From Blastocatellia bacterium (lineage in GTDB: Bacteria > Acidobacteriota > Blastocatellia > UBA7656), in NCBI GenBank assembly GCA_035275065.1, contig DATENM010000102.1, positions 62,001 through 126,000 of the forward strand: a stretch of 64,000 nucleotides of DNA. The letters run 5' to 3'. This document shows positions 28,489-36,889 of this stretch, one piece after another. The translations under genes were made by a program, and so were the position numbers. The notes under the pieces are model-generated. The model did not search any database. It worked only from the letters and a program-made list of their open reading frames with translations, and had not been told where the DNA came from. The stretch's first letter is position 1, and each line of letters starts with the position of its first letter.

Positions 28489-29748
28489 ATGATGATCGAA
28501 CAAACCAGCGCCATCGAAAAGACCGTCCTCAAAAACGGGCTCACCGTCATCAGCGAACAGATGAATCATGTGCGCTCGGCTTCCGTCGGCATCTGGGTGC
28601 GCTCGGGCTCGCGTCACGAAAGCGCGCCGCTCAATGGCATTTCGCACTTCATCGAGCACACGCTTTTCAAAGGCACGCGCAACCGCACCTCGCGCGAAAT
28701 CGCGGTCGAAAGCGACGCCATCGGCGGTCACGTTGACGCCTTCACCAGCCGCGAGGTCGCCGCTTACTACGTCAAAGTCCTCGACGAGCACCTGTCGCGC
28801 GCCTTCGATCTGATTGCTGATCTCGTGACCGCGCCGCTGTTTGACAACAGCGAGCTTGACCGCGAGCGCAACGTCGTGATGGAAGAGATCAAGATGGTCG
28901 AAGACACCCCCGACGATCTCGTCCACGAAGTCTTCGTCGCCAACTTCTGGCCGGACCACCCGCTGGGCCGCTCAATCCTTGGGACAGCAAAGACGCTGGC
29001 GACCTTCGATCACGAGCGGGTTGCCGCTTACTTTCAAAACGTCTATACGCCGCGCAACCTGGTCATCGCTGCCGCCGGCAACGTCGAGCACGGGGCCTTT
29101 GTCGAAATGGTCGAGCGCTACCTTGGCGGCTTGGTTGACCGGCCTGTTGATCTGATCTCGTCGGCGCCAACGCATGCGTCCTCGCGCGTTATCATCAGCA
29201 AAGACCTGGAGCAGGCGCACCTGATGATGGGGACGCCCTGTCCGCCAATGATGTCCAAGGATCGTTACGCCGTGCATACGCTGAATGTCATCCTCGGCGG
29301 CGGCATGAGCTCGCGGCTGTTTCAAACCATTCGCGAAGACAACGGGTTGGCCTATGCGGTTTTCTCAGGCGTTAACGCCTACACGGACGCCGGCTACCTG
29401 TCGGTTTACGCGGCGACCTCGCCTGAGCAGATCGATGATGTCATCCGTTTGAGCAATGCGGAATTCGACCGGCTCAAAGTCGAAGCGGTCTCCGACGCCG
29501 AGTTGCAGCGCGCCAAGGATCAGCTCAAAGTGTCGATCATGCTGGGGCTGGAAAGCAGTTCGGCACGCATGAGCAATCTGGCGCGGCAGGAGATTTTCTA
29601 TGGCCGCCAGTTCACGCTCGACGAAATTCTCGAACGCATTGATCGCGTGACCGCGGATGACGTGCAACGCATGGCGCAGACGATCTTCGGCGACGAGATG
29701 GCGGTCACAGCTATCGGCCAGATCGAATCATTAGACATCATGCAGTAG
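28489..29748 (+). CDS. M16 family zinc peptidase (processing-peptidase-like)
   Basis: 419 residues, one M16 N domain plus one M16 C domain, the size of bacterial processing-peptidase homologues such as YmxG/PqqL-type proteins. The inverted zinc motif HFIEHTLFKG (HxxEH, residues 53-57) and the downstream Glu in ERNVVMEEIKMVEDTP (~130) are present, so it should be an active metallopeptidase. The C domain shows the RPVDLISSAPTHAS stretch and GGGMSSRLFQTIREDNGLAYAV, typical of the family. GGGAG precedes the ATG by 2-3 nt; ATG 28492 is also possible. No paired inactive subunit is adjacent. Confidence 0.92.
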   Translation: MMIEQTSAIEKTVLKNGLTVISEQMNHVRSASVGIWVRSGSRHESAPLNGISHFIEHTLFKGTRNRTSREIAVESDAIGGHVDAFTSREVAAYYVKVLDEHLSRAFDLIADLVTAPLFDNSELDRERNVVMEEIKMVEDTPDDLVHEVFVANFWPDHPLGRSILGTAKTLATFDHERVAAYFQNVYTPRNLVIAAAGNVEHGAFVEMVERYLGGLVDRPVDLISSAPTHASSRVIISKDLEQAHLMMGTPCPPMMSKDRYAVHTLNVILGGGMSSRLFQTIREDNGLAYAVFSGVNAYTDAGYLSVYAATSPEQIDDVIRLSNAEFDRLKVEAVSDAELQRAKDQLKVSIMLGLESSSARMSNLARQEIFYGRQFTLDEILERIDRVTADDVQRMAQTIFGDEMAVTAIGQIESLDIMQ

Positions 29749-29931
29749 AAGCAGCCAGAAGCTCCGTTAGGAGCGCAATGTTTATAGTCAGCCGGCTCGT
29801 TTAATTCTCAAGCTCCGACAGGAGCGGAATGTCGCCATTGCGCCCCTACGGGGCTTGGTTTCTATTGATCTCTGTAACTATAAACATTGCGTCCCTACGG
29901 GACGGGGAAGGACTTTCTGCTTCCTGCTTAC
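29749..29931. repeat. Nested REP-like palindrome (CTCCGTAGGAGCGAATGT type)
   Basis: Outer arms 29761-29787 (gctccgttaggagcgcaatg...) and 29878-29902 (ctataaacattgcgtccctac...) are inverted copies. Inner arms 29811-29835 (agctccgacaggagcggaatg) and 29836-29855 (attgcgcccctacggggct) form a second pair. Short flanks gaagcag/ctgcttc extend the symmetry. It fills the gap between the M16 and MBL genes. Confidence 0.8.
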
Positions 29932-29937
29932 TAATCC

Positions 29938-30732
29938 ATGAGACTCATCGTCTTAGGCAGCGGCAGTTCCGGCAACGCGCTTTTTATTGAAGCGGGCGAG
30001 ACAGGCGTGCTCGTTGACGTCGGGTTGTCGGCCAAGGAAACGGCGCGGCGCATGAGCGAAGCCGGCATTGATCTGGCGCGGCTCTCAGGCATTGTCGTCA
30101 CCCACGAGCATGCCGATCACGTCAAAGGCGTGCGGGTGATGTCAAAGACGATTAGCGCGCCGGTCTTTATCTCGCAGGCGACGCGCGAAGAGTGCCACTT
30201 CCCTGCCGCCGGCGACGGCATTCATTGGGGCGAAGCGATCTCGTCAAGTCAGGACTTCCAGATCGGCAGCCTCGAATTCCACCCGTTCACAATCCCGCAC
30301 GACGGCATAGACACCTTCGCCTTTACGGTTCAGGCCGAAGGCATCAAGGTCGGCATCGTCACCGACCTCGGCTACATCACGCAACTGGTTGCCGAACGCT
30401 TGCGCGGCTGCGACTTCGTGATGATCGAAGCGAACCACGACCGCGACATGCTGAAGGTCGGGCCGTATCCTTGGCCGCTCAAGCAACGCATTGCCAGCAA
30501 CACCGGCCATCTGTCGAACGACGAGATGGCGCGCTGGATGAAAGAAGATTTTGACGGCCGCGCCGCGCATATTGTACTGGCGCACCTGTCGCGGCAATGC
30601 AATCACCCGGAGCTGGCGCGGCTGTCGGCCTTGCAAGCATTAGAAGCGCGCGGCCCGTCGTTTTACCCGGAGGCCGAGCGCCGCATCACGGTCGCGCAAC
30701 ACGACCGCGCAACCCAGTGGTTCGAGCTATGA
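29938..30732 (+). CDS. MBL-fold metal-dependent hydrolase (YycJ/WalJ-like)
   Basis: 264 residues with a single metallo-beta-lactamase domain. It starts MRLIVLGSGSSGNALFIEAG, typical of the YycJ/VicX group, and carries the metal motif THEHADHVKG (HxHxDH, ~58-65), a His in IPHDGID (~121), an Asp in GIVTDLGY and the late His-containing segment AHLSRQCNHPE. YycJ-like proteins are proposed exonucleases or phosphodiesterases linked to cell-wall signalling or DNA repair; the substrate here is not known. It is separated from purB only by a palindromic repeat element. Confidence 0.88.
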   Translation: MRLIVLGSGSSGNALFIEAGETGVLVDVGLSAKETARRMSEAGIDLARLSGIVVTHEHADHVKGVRVMSKTISAPVFISQATREECHFPAAGDGIHWGEAISSSQDFQIGSLEFHPFTIPHDGIDTFAFTVQAEGIKVGIVTDLGYITQLVAERLRGCDFVMIEANHDRDMLKVGPYPWPLKQRIASNTGHLSNDEMARWMKEDFDGRAAHIVLAHLSRQCNHPELARLSALQALEARGPSFYPEAERRITVAQHDRATQWFEL

Positions 30733-30735
30733 AAA

Positions 30736-30886
<151 letters not shown>

Positions 30887-32215
30887 ATGATTGAACGCTA
30901 CACACTGCCCGAAATGGGCGCGATCTGGACGGAGCAGAATCGCTTTCAGAAATGGCTCGACGTGGAGATCGCCGCCTGCGAGGTTCACGCAGAGATGGGC
31001 ACCATCCCTGCCGACGCCGTCGAAGTCATCAAGCAGAAAGCACGCTTCGACGTCGCGCGCATCACCGAGATCGAGCGCACCACGCGCCACGATGTGATTG
31101 CCTTCACGACGGCGCTCGCGGAGAACATCGGCCCCGAATCGCGCTTCGTTCACTTCGGCCTGACATCTTCAGACGTCGTTGACACGGCCAACGCGCTGCT
31201 GATGCGCGAGGCCGCCGACCTTCTGTTGAAAGACCTCGACCGATTGGGCGACGCCCTGCGCCGCCGCGCCTTCGAGCACAAAGACACGGTAATGATGGGC
31301 CGCACGCACGGCGTCCATGCCGAAGTGACGACCTTCGGGCTGGTGCTGGCGCTTTATTACGCCGACAACGAGCGCAATAAAGTACGCTTGCGGCGAGCGC
31401 GCGACACCGTCAGCGTCGGCAAGATCAGCGGCGCGGTCGGCACCTTTGCGCACCTCGACCCCGAAGTCGAAGAGCGCGTTTGTCAGAAGCTTGGATTAAA
31501 GGCCGCGCCGATTTCTACTCAGGTCATTCAGCGCGACCGCCACGCCGAGTTTCATTCCGTGCTGGCCATCATCACGGCGTCGCTTGAAAAGATCGCGCTT
31601 GAAGTTCGCCACCTGCAACGCACCGAAGTGCGCGAAGCTCAGGAGCCGTTTTCCGCCGGCCAGAAAGGCTCGTCGGCCATGCCGCATAAGCGCAACCCGG
31701 TCACTTCGGAACAGATTTGCGGACTGGCCCGTGTCGTGCGCGGCAATGCGCAAGCGGCGTTTGAAAACATCGCCCTCTGGCATGAACGCGACATCTCGCA
31801 CTCGTCGGTCGAGCGCGTCATCCTGCCCGACTCGTGCATCCTCACCGACTACCTGTTGCAGAAAACCATCTGGTTGATTGACGGGCTGATAGTCAACGCC
31901 CGACGAATGCGCGAGACGGTCGAATCGCTGGGCGGTGTGACGGCGAGCGGGCGCTTGCTGCTGGCGCTCACGGCCAGCGGTCTGACGCGCGAGGAGGCTT
32001 ACACAGTCGTCCAGCCGATGGCGATGCGCGTCTGGGACGAAGGCGCCAACTTCCGCGAGCTGGTGATGCACAACCCGCAGGTCACCGAACGCATATCACC
32101 CGCGGACCTCGACGCGCTCTTCGACCTGCGCCACCATCTCCGCAATGTGGATAAGATTTTCGAAAGAGTTTTTGGAGGAGAGAAGTCAGGAGTCAGGAAC
32201 CAGAAGTCGGAATGA
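30887..32215 (+). CDS. purB: Adenylosuccinate lyase
   Basis: 442 residues. It cleaves SAICAR in the purine pathway and adenylosuccinate in AMP synthesis. It has the superfamily features: TTRHDVIAF (~65), FGLTSSDVVDTA (~86-97), MMGRTHGVHAEVTTFG (catalytic His ~142), and the signature loop AGQKGSSAMPHKRNPVTSEQI (~258-278, catalytic Ser). The start ATG lies directly after a palindromic repeat without a clear Shine-Dalgarno. The last ~12 residues (EKSGVRNQKSE) are encoded by the next repeat element, which evidently replaced the native end of the gene. purS and purQ follow, so the three genes probably form an operon. Confidence 0.96.
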   Translation: MIERYTLPEMGAIWTEQNRFQKWLDVEIAACEVHAEMGTIPADAVEVIKQKARFDVARITEIERTTRHDVIAFTTALAENIGPESRFVHFGLTSSDVVDTANALLMREAADLLLKDLDRLGDALRRRAFEHKDTVMMGRTHGVHAEVTTFGLVLALYYADNERNKVRLRRARDTVSVGKISGAVGTFAHLDPEVEERVCQKLGLKAAPISTQVIQRDRHAEFHSVLAIITASLEKIALEVRHLQRTEVREAQEPFSAGQKGSSAMPHKRNPVTSEQICGLARVVRGNAQAAFENIALWHERDISHSSVERVILPDSCILTDYLLQKTIWLIDGLIVNARRMRETVESLGGVTASGRLLLALTASGLTREEAYTVVQPMAMRVWDEGANFRELVMHNPQVTERISPADLDALFDLRHHLRNVDKIFERVFGGEKSGVRNQKSE

Positions 32216-32281
32216 ACAAGGAAGGCGGCAACCGCCGCCGCTTTTATTCTGACCCCTGGCTCCCGACTCCTGACTCCTGGA
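32181..32281. repeat. Palindromic AGTCAGG-heptamer element overlapping the purB 3' end
   Basis: Left arm about 32183-32212 (agtcaggagtcagg...) and right arm 32249-32280 (ctgacccctgg...gactcctgactcctgg) are inverted. The core shares ggaaggcggca and gccgccgcttttattct with the element upstream of purB, so the two are copies of one family flanking purB. The purB stop codon (32213-32215) lies inside it and purS starts 3 nt after it. Confidence 0.88.
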
Positions 32282-32284
32282 ATT

Positions 32285-32542
32285 ATGAAAGCCAAAATCT
32301 ACGTCACTTTGAAACCGAGCGTGCTCGACCCGCAGGGCAAAGCGATTCATCACGCTGTCGAAACGATTGGCTATCGCGGCATCGCCGACGTGCGTCAGGG
32401 CAAATACTTTGAAGTGATGCTTGACCAGTCGCTATCGGTCGAAGACGCCCGCACCGCCGTCGAGCGCATGGCGCATGATGTGCTCGCCAACCCGGTCATC
32501 GAAGACTATCGCGTCGAGCTAGATTCGGAATCCGCTTCGTGA
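32285..32542 (+). CDS. purS: Phosphoribosylformylglycinamidine synthase subunit PurS
   Basis: 85 residues, the normal PurS size. It opens KAKIYVTLKPSVLDPQGKAI and contains VRQGKYFEVMLD and an ANPVIEDYRVEL end, all typical. PurS bridges the PurL and PurQ subunits of the FGAM synthase that converts FGAR to FGAM with glutamine and ATP. It lies between purB and purQ, with a palindromic repeat just upstream. Small-subunit PurL (764 residues, see 34241) fits the three-part enzyme. Confidence 0.95.
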   Translation: MKAKIYVTLKPSVLDPQGKAIHHAVETIGYRGIADVRQGKYFEVMLDQSLSVEDARTAVERMAHDVLANPVIEDYRVELDSESAS

Positions 32543-32614
32543 GATAATGTGGCTTACCAGGCAAGTCTAGATAACGGTACAGCCTCCAGATCATCACGGA
32601 AGGGATTGAGAGCG

Positions 32615-33322
32615 ATGAAATTCGGCGTCGTCGTGTTTCCGGGTTCCAATTGCGACCACGACACTTATCACGTCCTCAGCAAAGTCGTCGGCCAGCCTGT
32701 AGACTTCATCTGGCATCGGCAAAGCACGCTCAACGGCTGCGATGCGGTGATCCTGCCGGGCGGCTTTTCTTACGGCGATTATCTGCGCACTGGCGCCATT
32801 GCTCGCTTCAGCCCCGTTATGGGCGCGGTCAAAGAGTTCGCCTCGCGCGGCGGGCTGGTGATGGGCATCTGCAACGGCTTTCAGATTCTCTGCGAAGCCG
32901 GCCTATTGCCGGGGGCGCTGCTGCGCAACGCCAACCTGAAGTTCATCTGCGGTCACGTCAACATGCGCGTCGAAACCACGGACACGCCGTTCACCGGCCA
33001 TTGCCAGACGGGGCAGGTGCTATCGGTGCCGATTGCTCACGGTGATGGCAACTATTACTGCGACGCCGCGACGCTCGCCGAGCTGCAACGCGACAACCGC
33101 ATCATCTTTCGCTACTCGGACGGGCAGGGCCGGACGAACCGCGCGAGCAACCCGAACGGCTCGCTCGACCACATCGCCGGCATCTGCAACCGCGAGCGTA
33201 ACGTGCTCGGCTTGATGCCGCACCCGGAGCGCGCCAGCGACATGCTGCTTGGCAGTCAAGACGGGCGGATTATCTTCTTTTCACTCGCCGACACACTGGC
33301 CGAGGTAGCAAAGGCGTCCTAA
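32615..33322 (+). CDS. purQ: Phosphoribosylformylglycinamidine synthase subunit PurQ
   Basis: Start ATG 32615 is preceded by GGAAGGGA; the longer frame from 32549 is rejected. 235 residues. Class-I glutamine amidotransferase that supplies ammonia to PurL. Visible are VVFPGSNCDHDTYHV at the N-terminus, the GGFSYGDYLRTGAIA oxyanion region, the nucleophile Cys in GICNGFQILCEAGLLPG (~88) and the His/Glu pair in GLMPHPERASD (~200). It follows purS by 72 nt. Confidence 0.96.
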   Translation: MKFGVVVFPGSNCDHDTYHVLSKVVGQPVDFIWHRQSTLNGCDAVILPGGFSYGDYLRTGAIARFSPVMGAVKEFASRGGLVMGICNGFQILCEAGLLPGALLRNANLKFICGHVNMRVETTDTPFTGHCQTGQVLSVPIAHGDGNYYCDAATLAELQRDNRIIFRYSDGQGRTNRASNPNGSLDHIAGICNRERNVLGLMPHPERASDMLLGSQDGRIIFFSLADTLAEVAKAS

Positions 33323-33332
33323 AGACTGCGGC

Positions 33333-34058
33333 CTAGTCGCTATCTTTGCCCTTGCGTATCACCTGAATGCTGGTGCCATCGCCGGTGGACATGATCAATA
33401 CCTTGGTCGGTTCGCCGTCGAGGAGTACGCCGCCCGGCATATTGACATGCTTTTTCGGTTTAATCTTTTCAACGTACCAATCCACAACCTTATCTATATC
33501 GTCGGCGGTGTGTAGTTGCGTCACGCCGCCGTCGGGGCTGGCGACTTCCATCGCGACCTCGGCGCCGGGATAAATCAGCGAGGCGTCGAGCGTCGTCTTC
33601 ACACTGCCCGGTGGTGGAGGCGGCGGCGCGGGAGTGGGCGGATGCGGGATGATGCCACCCGCCGGCGGTGGCGGCCCAGGACTTGAGGCCACGGGCGGGG
33701 GCTGCGAGGGTGGAGGCAAGGGCGGACGCGAGAAGCTGTCGAAGACCACGAAGGCAATGACGCCGCCGCCGATCAGCAAGGCCATCAGGATGCCGAGTAT
33801 CACCATCAACGCCGTCCGGTTGTTCGACGGCGGCGCGCTGCCGATCACCGGCGGAACGACCGCCGGCGGATAGGTCGGCGAAGTGAAGCCGGCGTTAGCC
33901 GGCCGCGTCGGGTGATCGAAGGGCGGCGGCTCGGCACCCGGCGCGTCGAGCGACCGCGTCGTCATCTCGGATTCGTCGAGACGGTTGCCGCACTGACGAC
34001 AGAACTTTGCCGATAAAATCACACTCGCGCCGCAACGGTTACAGGTCGCTTCTTGCAT
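33333..34058 (-). CDS. Zinc-ribbon, Pro-rich single-pass membrane protein
   Basis: 241 residues. An N-terminal zinc ribbon with four cysteines (CNRCGASVILSAKFCRQCG, residues 6-24) is followed by a Pro/Thr-rich linker, one membrane helix (ALMVILGILMALLIGGGVIAFVVF, ~83-106), a Pro/Gly-rich stretch and a small C-terminal domain (SLIYPGAEVAMEVASPDGGVTQLHTADDIDKVVDWYVEKI). The last part looks like a folded extracytoplasmic domain. Function unknown. The gene lies opposite to the purine genes and separates purQ from purL. Confidence 0.78.
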   Translation of the reverse strand: MQEATCNRCGASVILSAKFCRQCGNRLDESEMTTRSLDAPGAEPPPFDHPTRPANAGFTSPTYPPAVVPPVIGSAPPSNNRTALMVILGILMALLIGGGVIAFVVFDSFSRPPLPPPSQPPPVASSPGPPPPAGGIIPHPPTPAPPPPPPGSVKTTLDASLIYPGAEVAMEVASPDGGVTQLHTADDIDKVVDWYVEKIKPKKHVNMPGGVLLDGEPTKVLIMSTGDGTSIQVIRKGKDSD

Positions 34059-34240
34059 AACTCGTGATTAGCTTACGTGAACGCCTTTCGCTTGCGCAAG
34101 GACGGGCCGCCCGCCTTGTCTGCCGCCATCACCTGAGACAGAGGATAGCCCATCGCATGGGGTCGGCTTGATTAAGCGGCAGCGGTCGGGTAGACTGACC
34201 GTCACTTTTCCAACCCCGCTTGACGAGCCGGGCATATCGT

Positions 34241-36535
34241 ATGAAGGAACCAGTCATTACCCCTGAAATCATTCGCAGTCACGGGCTCACCGACGACGAA
34301 TACAAACGGGTCATCGAATTGCTGGGACGGGCGCCGACGTTTACCGAGCTTGGCATCTTTTCGGTGATGTGGTCAGAGCATTGCTCCTACAAATCATCGC
34401 GCATTCATCTGAAGCGTTTGCCGACCACGGGCGAAGGGGTGCTGCAAGGGCCGGGCGAAAACGCCGGGGTCATTGACATTGGCGGGGGGCTGGCCGCCGC
34501 CTTCAAGATCGAATCGCACAACCACCCGTCATTCATCGAGCCTTACCAGGGCGCGGCGACCGGCGTGGGCGGCATTCTGCGCGATGTCTTCACGATGGGC
34601 GCGCGCCCGCTTGCGGCCATGAATTCGCTGCACTTCGGGCCGCTCGCGGCTAGCGATGCGGCAGGCGATGAAGCGGAGGCCGTGACGGCGCGCAACCGCT
34701 CGATTGTGGCGGGCGTCGTCAAAGGCATCGGCGATTATGGCAACGCTTTCGGCGTGCCGACCATCGGCGGCGAAGTGCGCTTCGCGGATTGCTATTCGCG
34801 CAACCCGCTGGTCAATGCCTTCACGCTCGGCCTGATGCGCAAAGAGCAGATCTTTTATGGCCGCGCCGCCGGTGTTGGCAACCCGGTGATGTATGTCGGC
34901 GCCAAGACCGGGCGCGACGGCATTCACGGCGCGACGATGGCCAGCGAAGAGTTCGGCGAAGAGGCCCAATCCAAGCGCCCGACCGTGCAGGTTGGCGATC
35001 CGTTTCTCGAAAAGCTCTTGCTCGAAGCCTGCCTCGAAGCGATGAAGGCCGGCGCCATCGTCGGCATACAGGATATGGGCGCTGCCGGATTGACTAGCTC
35101 GTCAAGCGAGATGGGGGCGCGCGCCGGCAATGGCATTGAGATCAATATCGAGCTGGTGCCGCAACGCGAGACCGGCATGACGGCTTATGAAATCATGCTG
35201 TCGGAATCGCAAGAGCGCATGCTGATTGTCGCTGACCGCGGACGCGAGCGCGAAGTCATTGATATCTTCCGCAAGTGGGAGCTAGACGCCGTGGTCATCG
35301 GCCGGGTCACGGATGACGGCCACCTGCGGATCAAGCACGGCGAGCGAGTGGTCGCAGACATCCCGAACACGGCGCTGACGGATGAAGCGCCGGTCTATCA
35401 TCGGCCGATCAAGCAGCCCGACGCGCCCGCGCCGGTAGAGGTCACACAGGTCGAGCAGTCGGCCGCCGAGCTGGAGGCCACTTTCATACGGCTGATTGCA
35501 CAGCCGACCATCGCCTCGAAAGAGTGGGTCTATCGCCAGTACGATCACATGGTGAGGACCAATACAGTAGTCGCGCCGGGCTCGGACGCGGCGGTGATTC
35601 GCATTAAGGAAAAGCGCCGTATGCTGGCGATGACGCTCGATTCGAACGCGCGTTACTGCGCGGTTGAGCCGCGCGCCGGCGCGCGGCTGGTGATCGCCGA
35701 AGCCTGCCGCAACTTGACGGTGAGCGGCGCGCGCCCGCTGGCGCTGACCAACTGTTTGAACTTTGCCTCGCCCGAACGCCCGGAGGTGATGTGGCAATTC
35801 AGCGAAGTCATCGAAGGCATGAGCGAAGCCTGCCGGGCCTTTGAAACACCTGTGACCGGCGGCAACGTCAGTTTCTATAACGAAACCGACGGGCGCGGCA
35901 TCCATCCGACGCCGGTGATCGGGATGGTGGGGGTCATCGAAGACGCTCGACAGGTGACGACGCAATGGTTTCGGAACGATGACCGGGCCATCATCCTGTT
36001 GGGCGCGACGGCTGATGATCTCGGCGCCAGTGAATACGCGCTGGTGACGCGCGGCGAGTTGCAAGGTCGCGTCCCGACTCTTGACCTCGATCTGGAGCGC
36101 CGCGTCCAGCGCGCTTGCCTGAAGGTGATTCAAGCCGGCCTGATTGAATCGGCGCACGACTGCGCGGACGGCGGGCTAAGCGTGGCGCTTGCGGAGTGCG
36201 CTTTTTCGAGTTATCGCAAGCCTGCGGTCGGCTTTGCGGTAAACCTCGAAGGCGAGCTCTCACAGGCAGCGCTGTTATTCGCCGAAACGCCATCGCGCAT
36301 CGTTCTGTCCGCGCCGGATACGAATGTCGAAGCGATTCTGGAGATCGCCGGCGAGCAGCAGATTGCGGCAGCGGTGATCGGTCGCACGGGCGGCGAGCGC
36401 CTGCGGCTCGCGGTCAACGGCGAAACGGTCATTAATCGTCCGGTCGCAGAGATCGAAGCGGCCTGGCGCGACATCTTACCCGAGGCGCTGGAGGTCCCTT
36501 CGCTGATCGCCGCGGAAGAGAGCCTGACCAGTTGA
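34241..36535 (+). CDS. purL: Phosphoribosylformylglycinamidine synthase subunit PurL
   Basis: ATG 34241 gives 764 residues, the small-PurL length; a TTG 21 nt upstream is less likely. Catalytic subunit of FGAM synthase with two AIR-synthase-like halves. Visible motifs are MWSEHCSYKSSR (~41), GGLAAAFKIESHNHPSFIEPYQGAATGVGGILRD (ATP/substrate site), GVPTIGGEVRF, QDMGAAGLTSSSSEMG, and in the second half NCLNFASPERPE, TGGNVSFYNET and the SAHDCADGGLSVALAE motif. All key regions are intact. It works with PurS and PurQ encoded just upstream. Confidence 0.96.
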   Translation: MKEPVITPEIIRSHGLTDDEYKRVIELLGRAPTFTELGIFSVMWSEHCSYKSSRIHLKRLPTTGEGVLQGPGENAGVIDIGGGLAAAFKIESHNHPSFIEPYQGAATGVGGILRDVFTMGARPLAAMNSLHFGPLAASDAAGDEAEAVTARNRSIVAGVVKGIGDYGNAFGVPTIGGEVRFADCYSRNPLVNAFTLGLMRKEQIFYGRAAGVGNPVMYVGAKTGRDGIHGATMASEEFGEEAQSKRPTVQVGDPFLEKLLLEACLEAMKAGAIVGIQDMGAAGLTSSSSEMGARAGNGIEINIELVPQRETGMTAYEIMLSESQERMLIVADRGREREVIDIFRKWELDAVVIGRVTDDGHLRIKHGERVVADIPNTALTDEAPVYHRPIKQPDAPAPVEVTQVEQSAAELEATFIRLIAQPTIASKEWVYRQYDHMVRTNTVVAPGSDAAVIRIKEKRRMLAMTLDSNARYCAVEPRAGARLVIAEACRNLTVSGARPLALTNCLNFASPERPEVMWQFSEVIEGMSEACRAFETPVTGGNVSFYNETDGRGIHPTPVIGMVGVIEDARQVTTQWFRNDDRAIILLGATADDLGASEYALVTRGELQGRVPTLDLDLERRVQRACLKVIQAGLIESAHDCADGGLSVALAECAFSSYRKPAVGFAVNLEGELSQAALLFAETPSRIVLSAPDTNVEAILEIAGEQQIAAAVIGRTGGERLRLAVNGETVINRPVAEIEAAWRDILPEALEVPSLIAAEESLTS

Positions 36536-36555
36536 AGCGGTTGAGAAAAGCCGCT

Positions 36556-36585
36556 TTGACAATTCAGCAAACGGGCAGGTAATAT
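36556..36585 (+). promoter_or_regulatory. Sigma-70-type promoter of tRNA-Pro
   Basis: A perfect -35 TTGACA (36556-36561), an 18-nt spacer and TAATAT (36580-36585) precede the tRNA by 15 nt, the expected distance. Confidence 0.75.
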
Positions 36586-36600
36586 ACTGGTCTGCCAAAA

Positions 36601-36674
<74 letters not shown>

Positions 36675-36691
36675 CTCTCAACTCTTAAAGA

Positions 36692-36725
36692 AAAGCGGAA
36701 GCTCACAAGGCTTCCGCTTTTTCTT
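36692..36725 (+). terminator. Terminator after tRNA-Pro
   Basis: AAAGCGGAAGC (36692-36702) pairs with GCTTCCGCTTT (36710-36720) over a 7-nt loop, followed by ttcttt. It lies 17 nt past the tRNA. Confidence 0.88.
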
Positions 36726-36889
36726 TGTCCACGCTTTCGCCTTGCAATCCCTGAGAGCATGCTGGAATAATGGCGTCGCCCAATATTGCTCCTGCCTGCC
36801 GTCGCTCGTTATTCCCTCAAGCAAGTTGGTGGCTCTTCACAGGTAGCGACGCAATAAAGGGAAGAACATCCCTGAAGGAACGGCCGAAA

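Noticed and set aside
33600..33760. Pro/Gly-coding repeats as a separate repeat element
   Set aside because: They are the Pro-rich linker of the zinc-ribbon protein, irregular and in frame.
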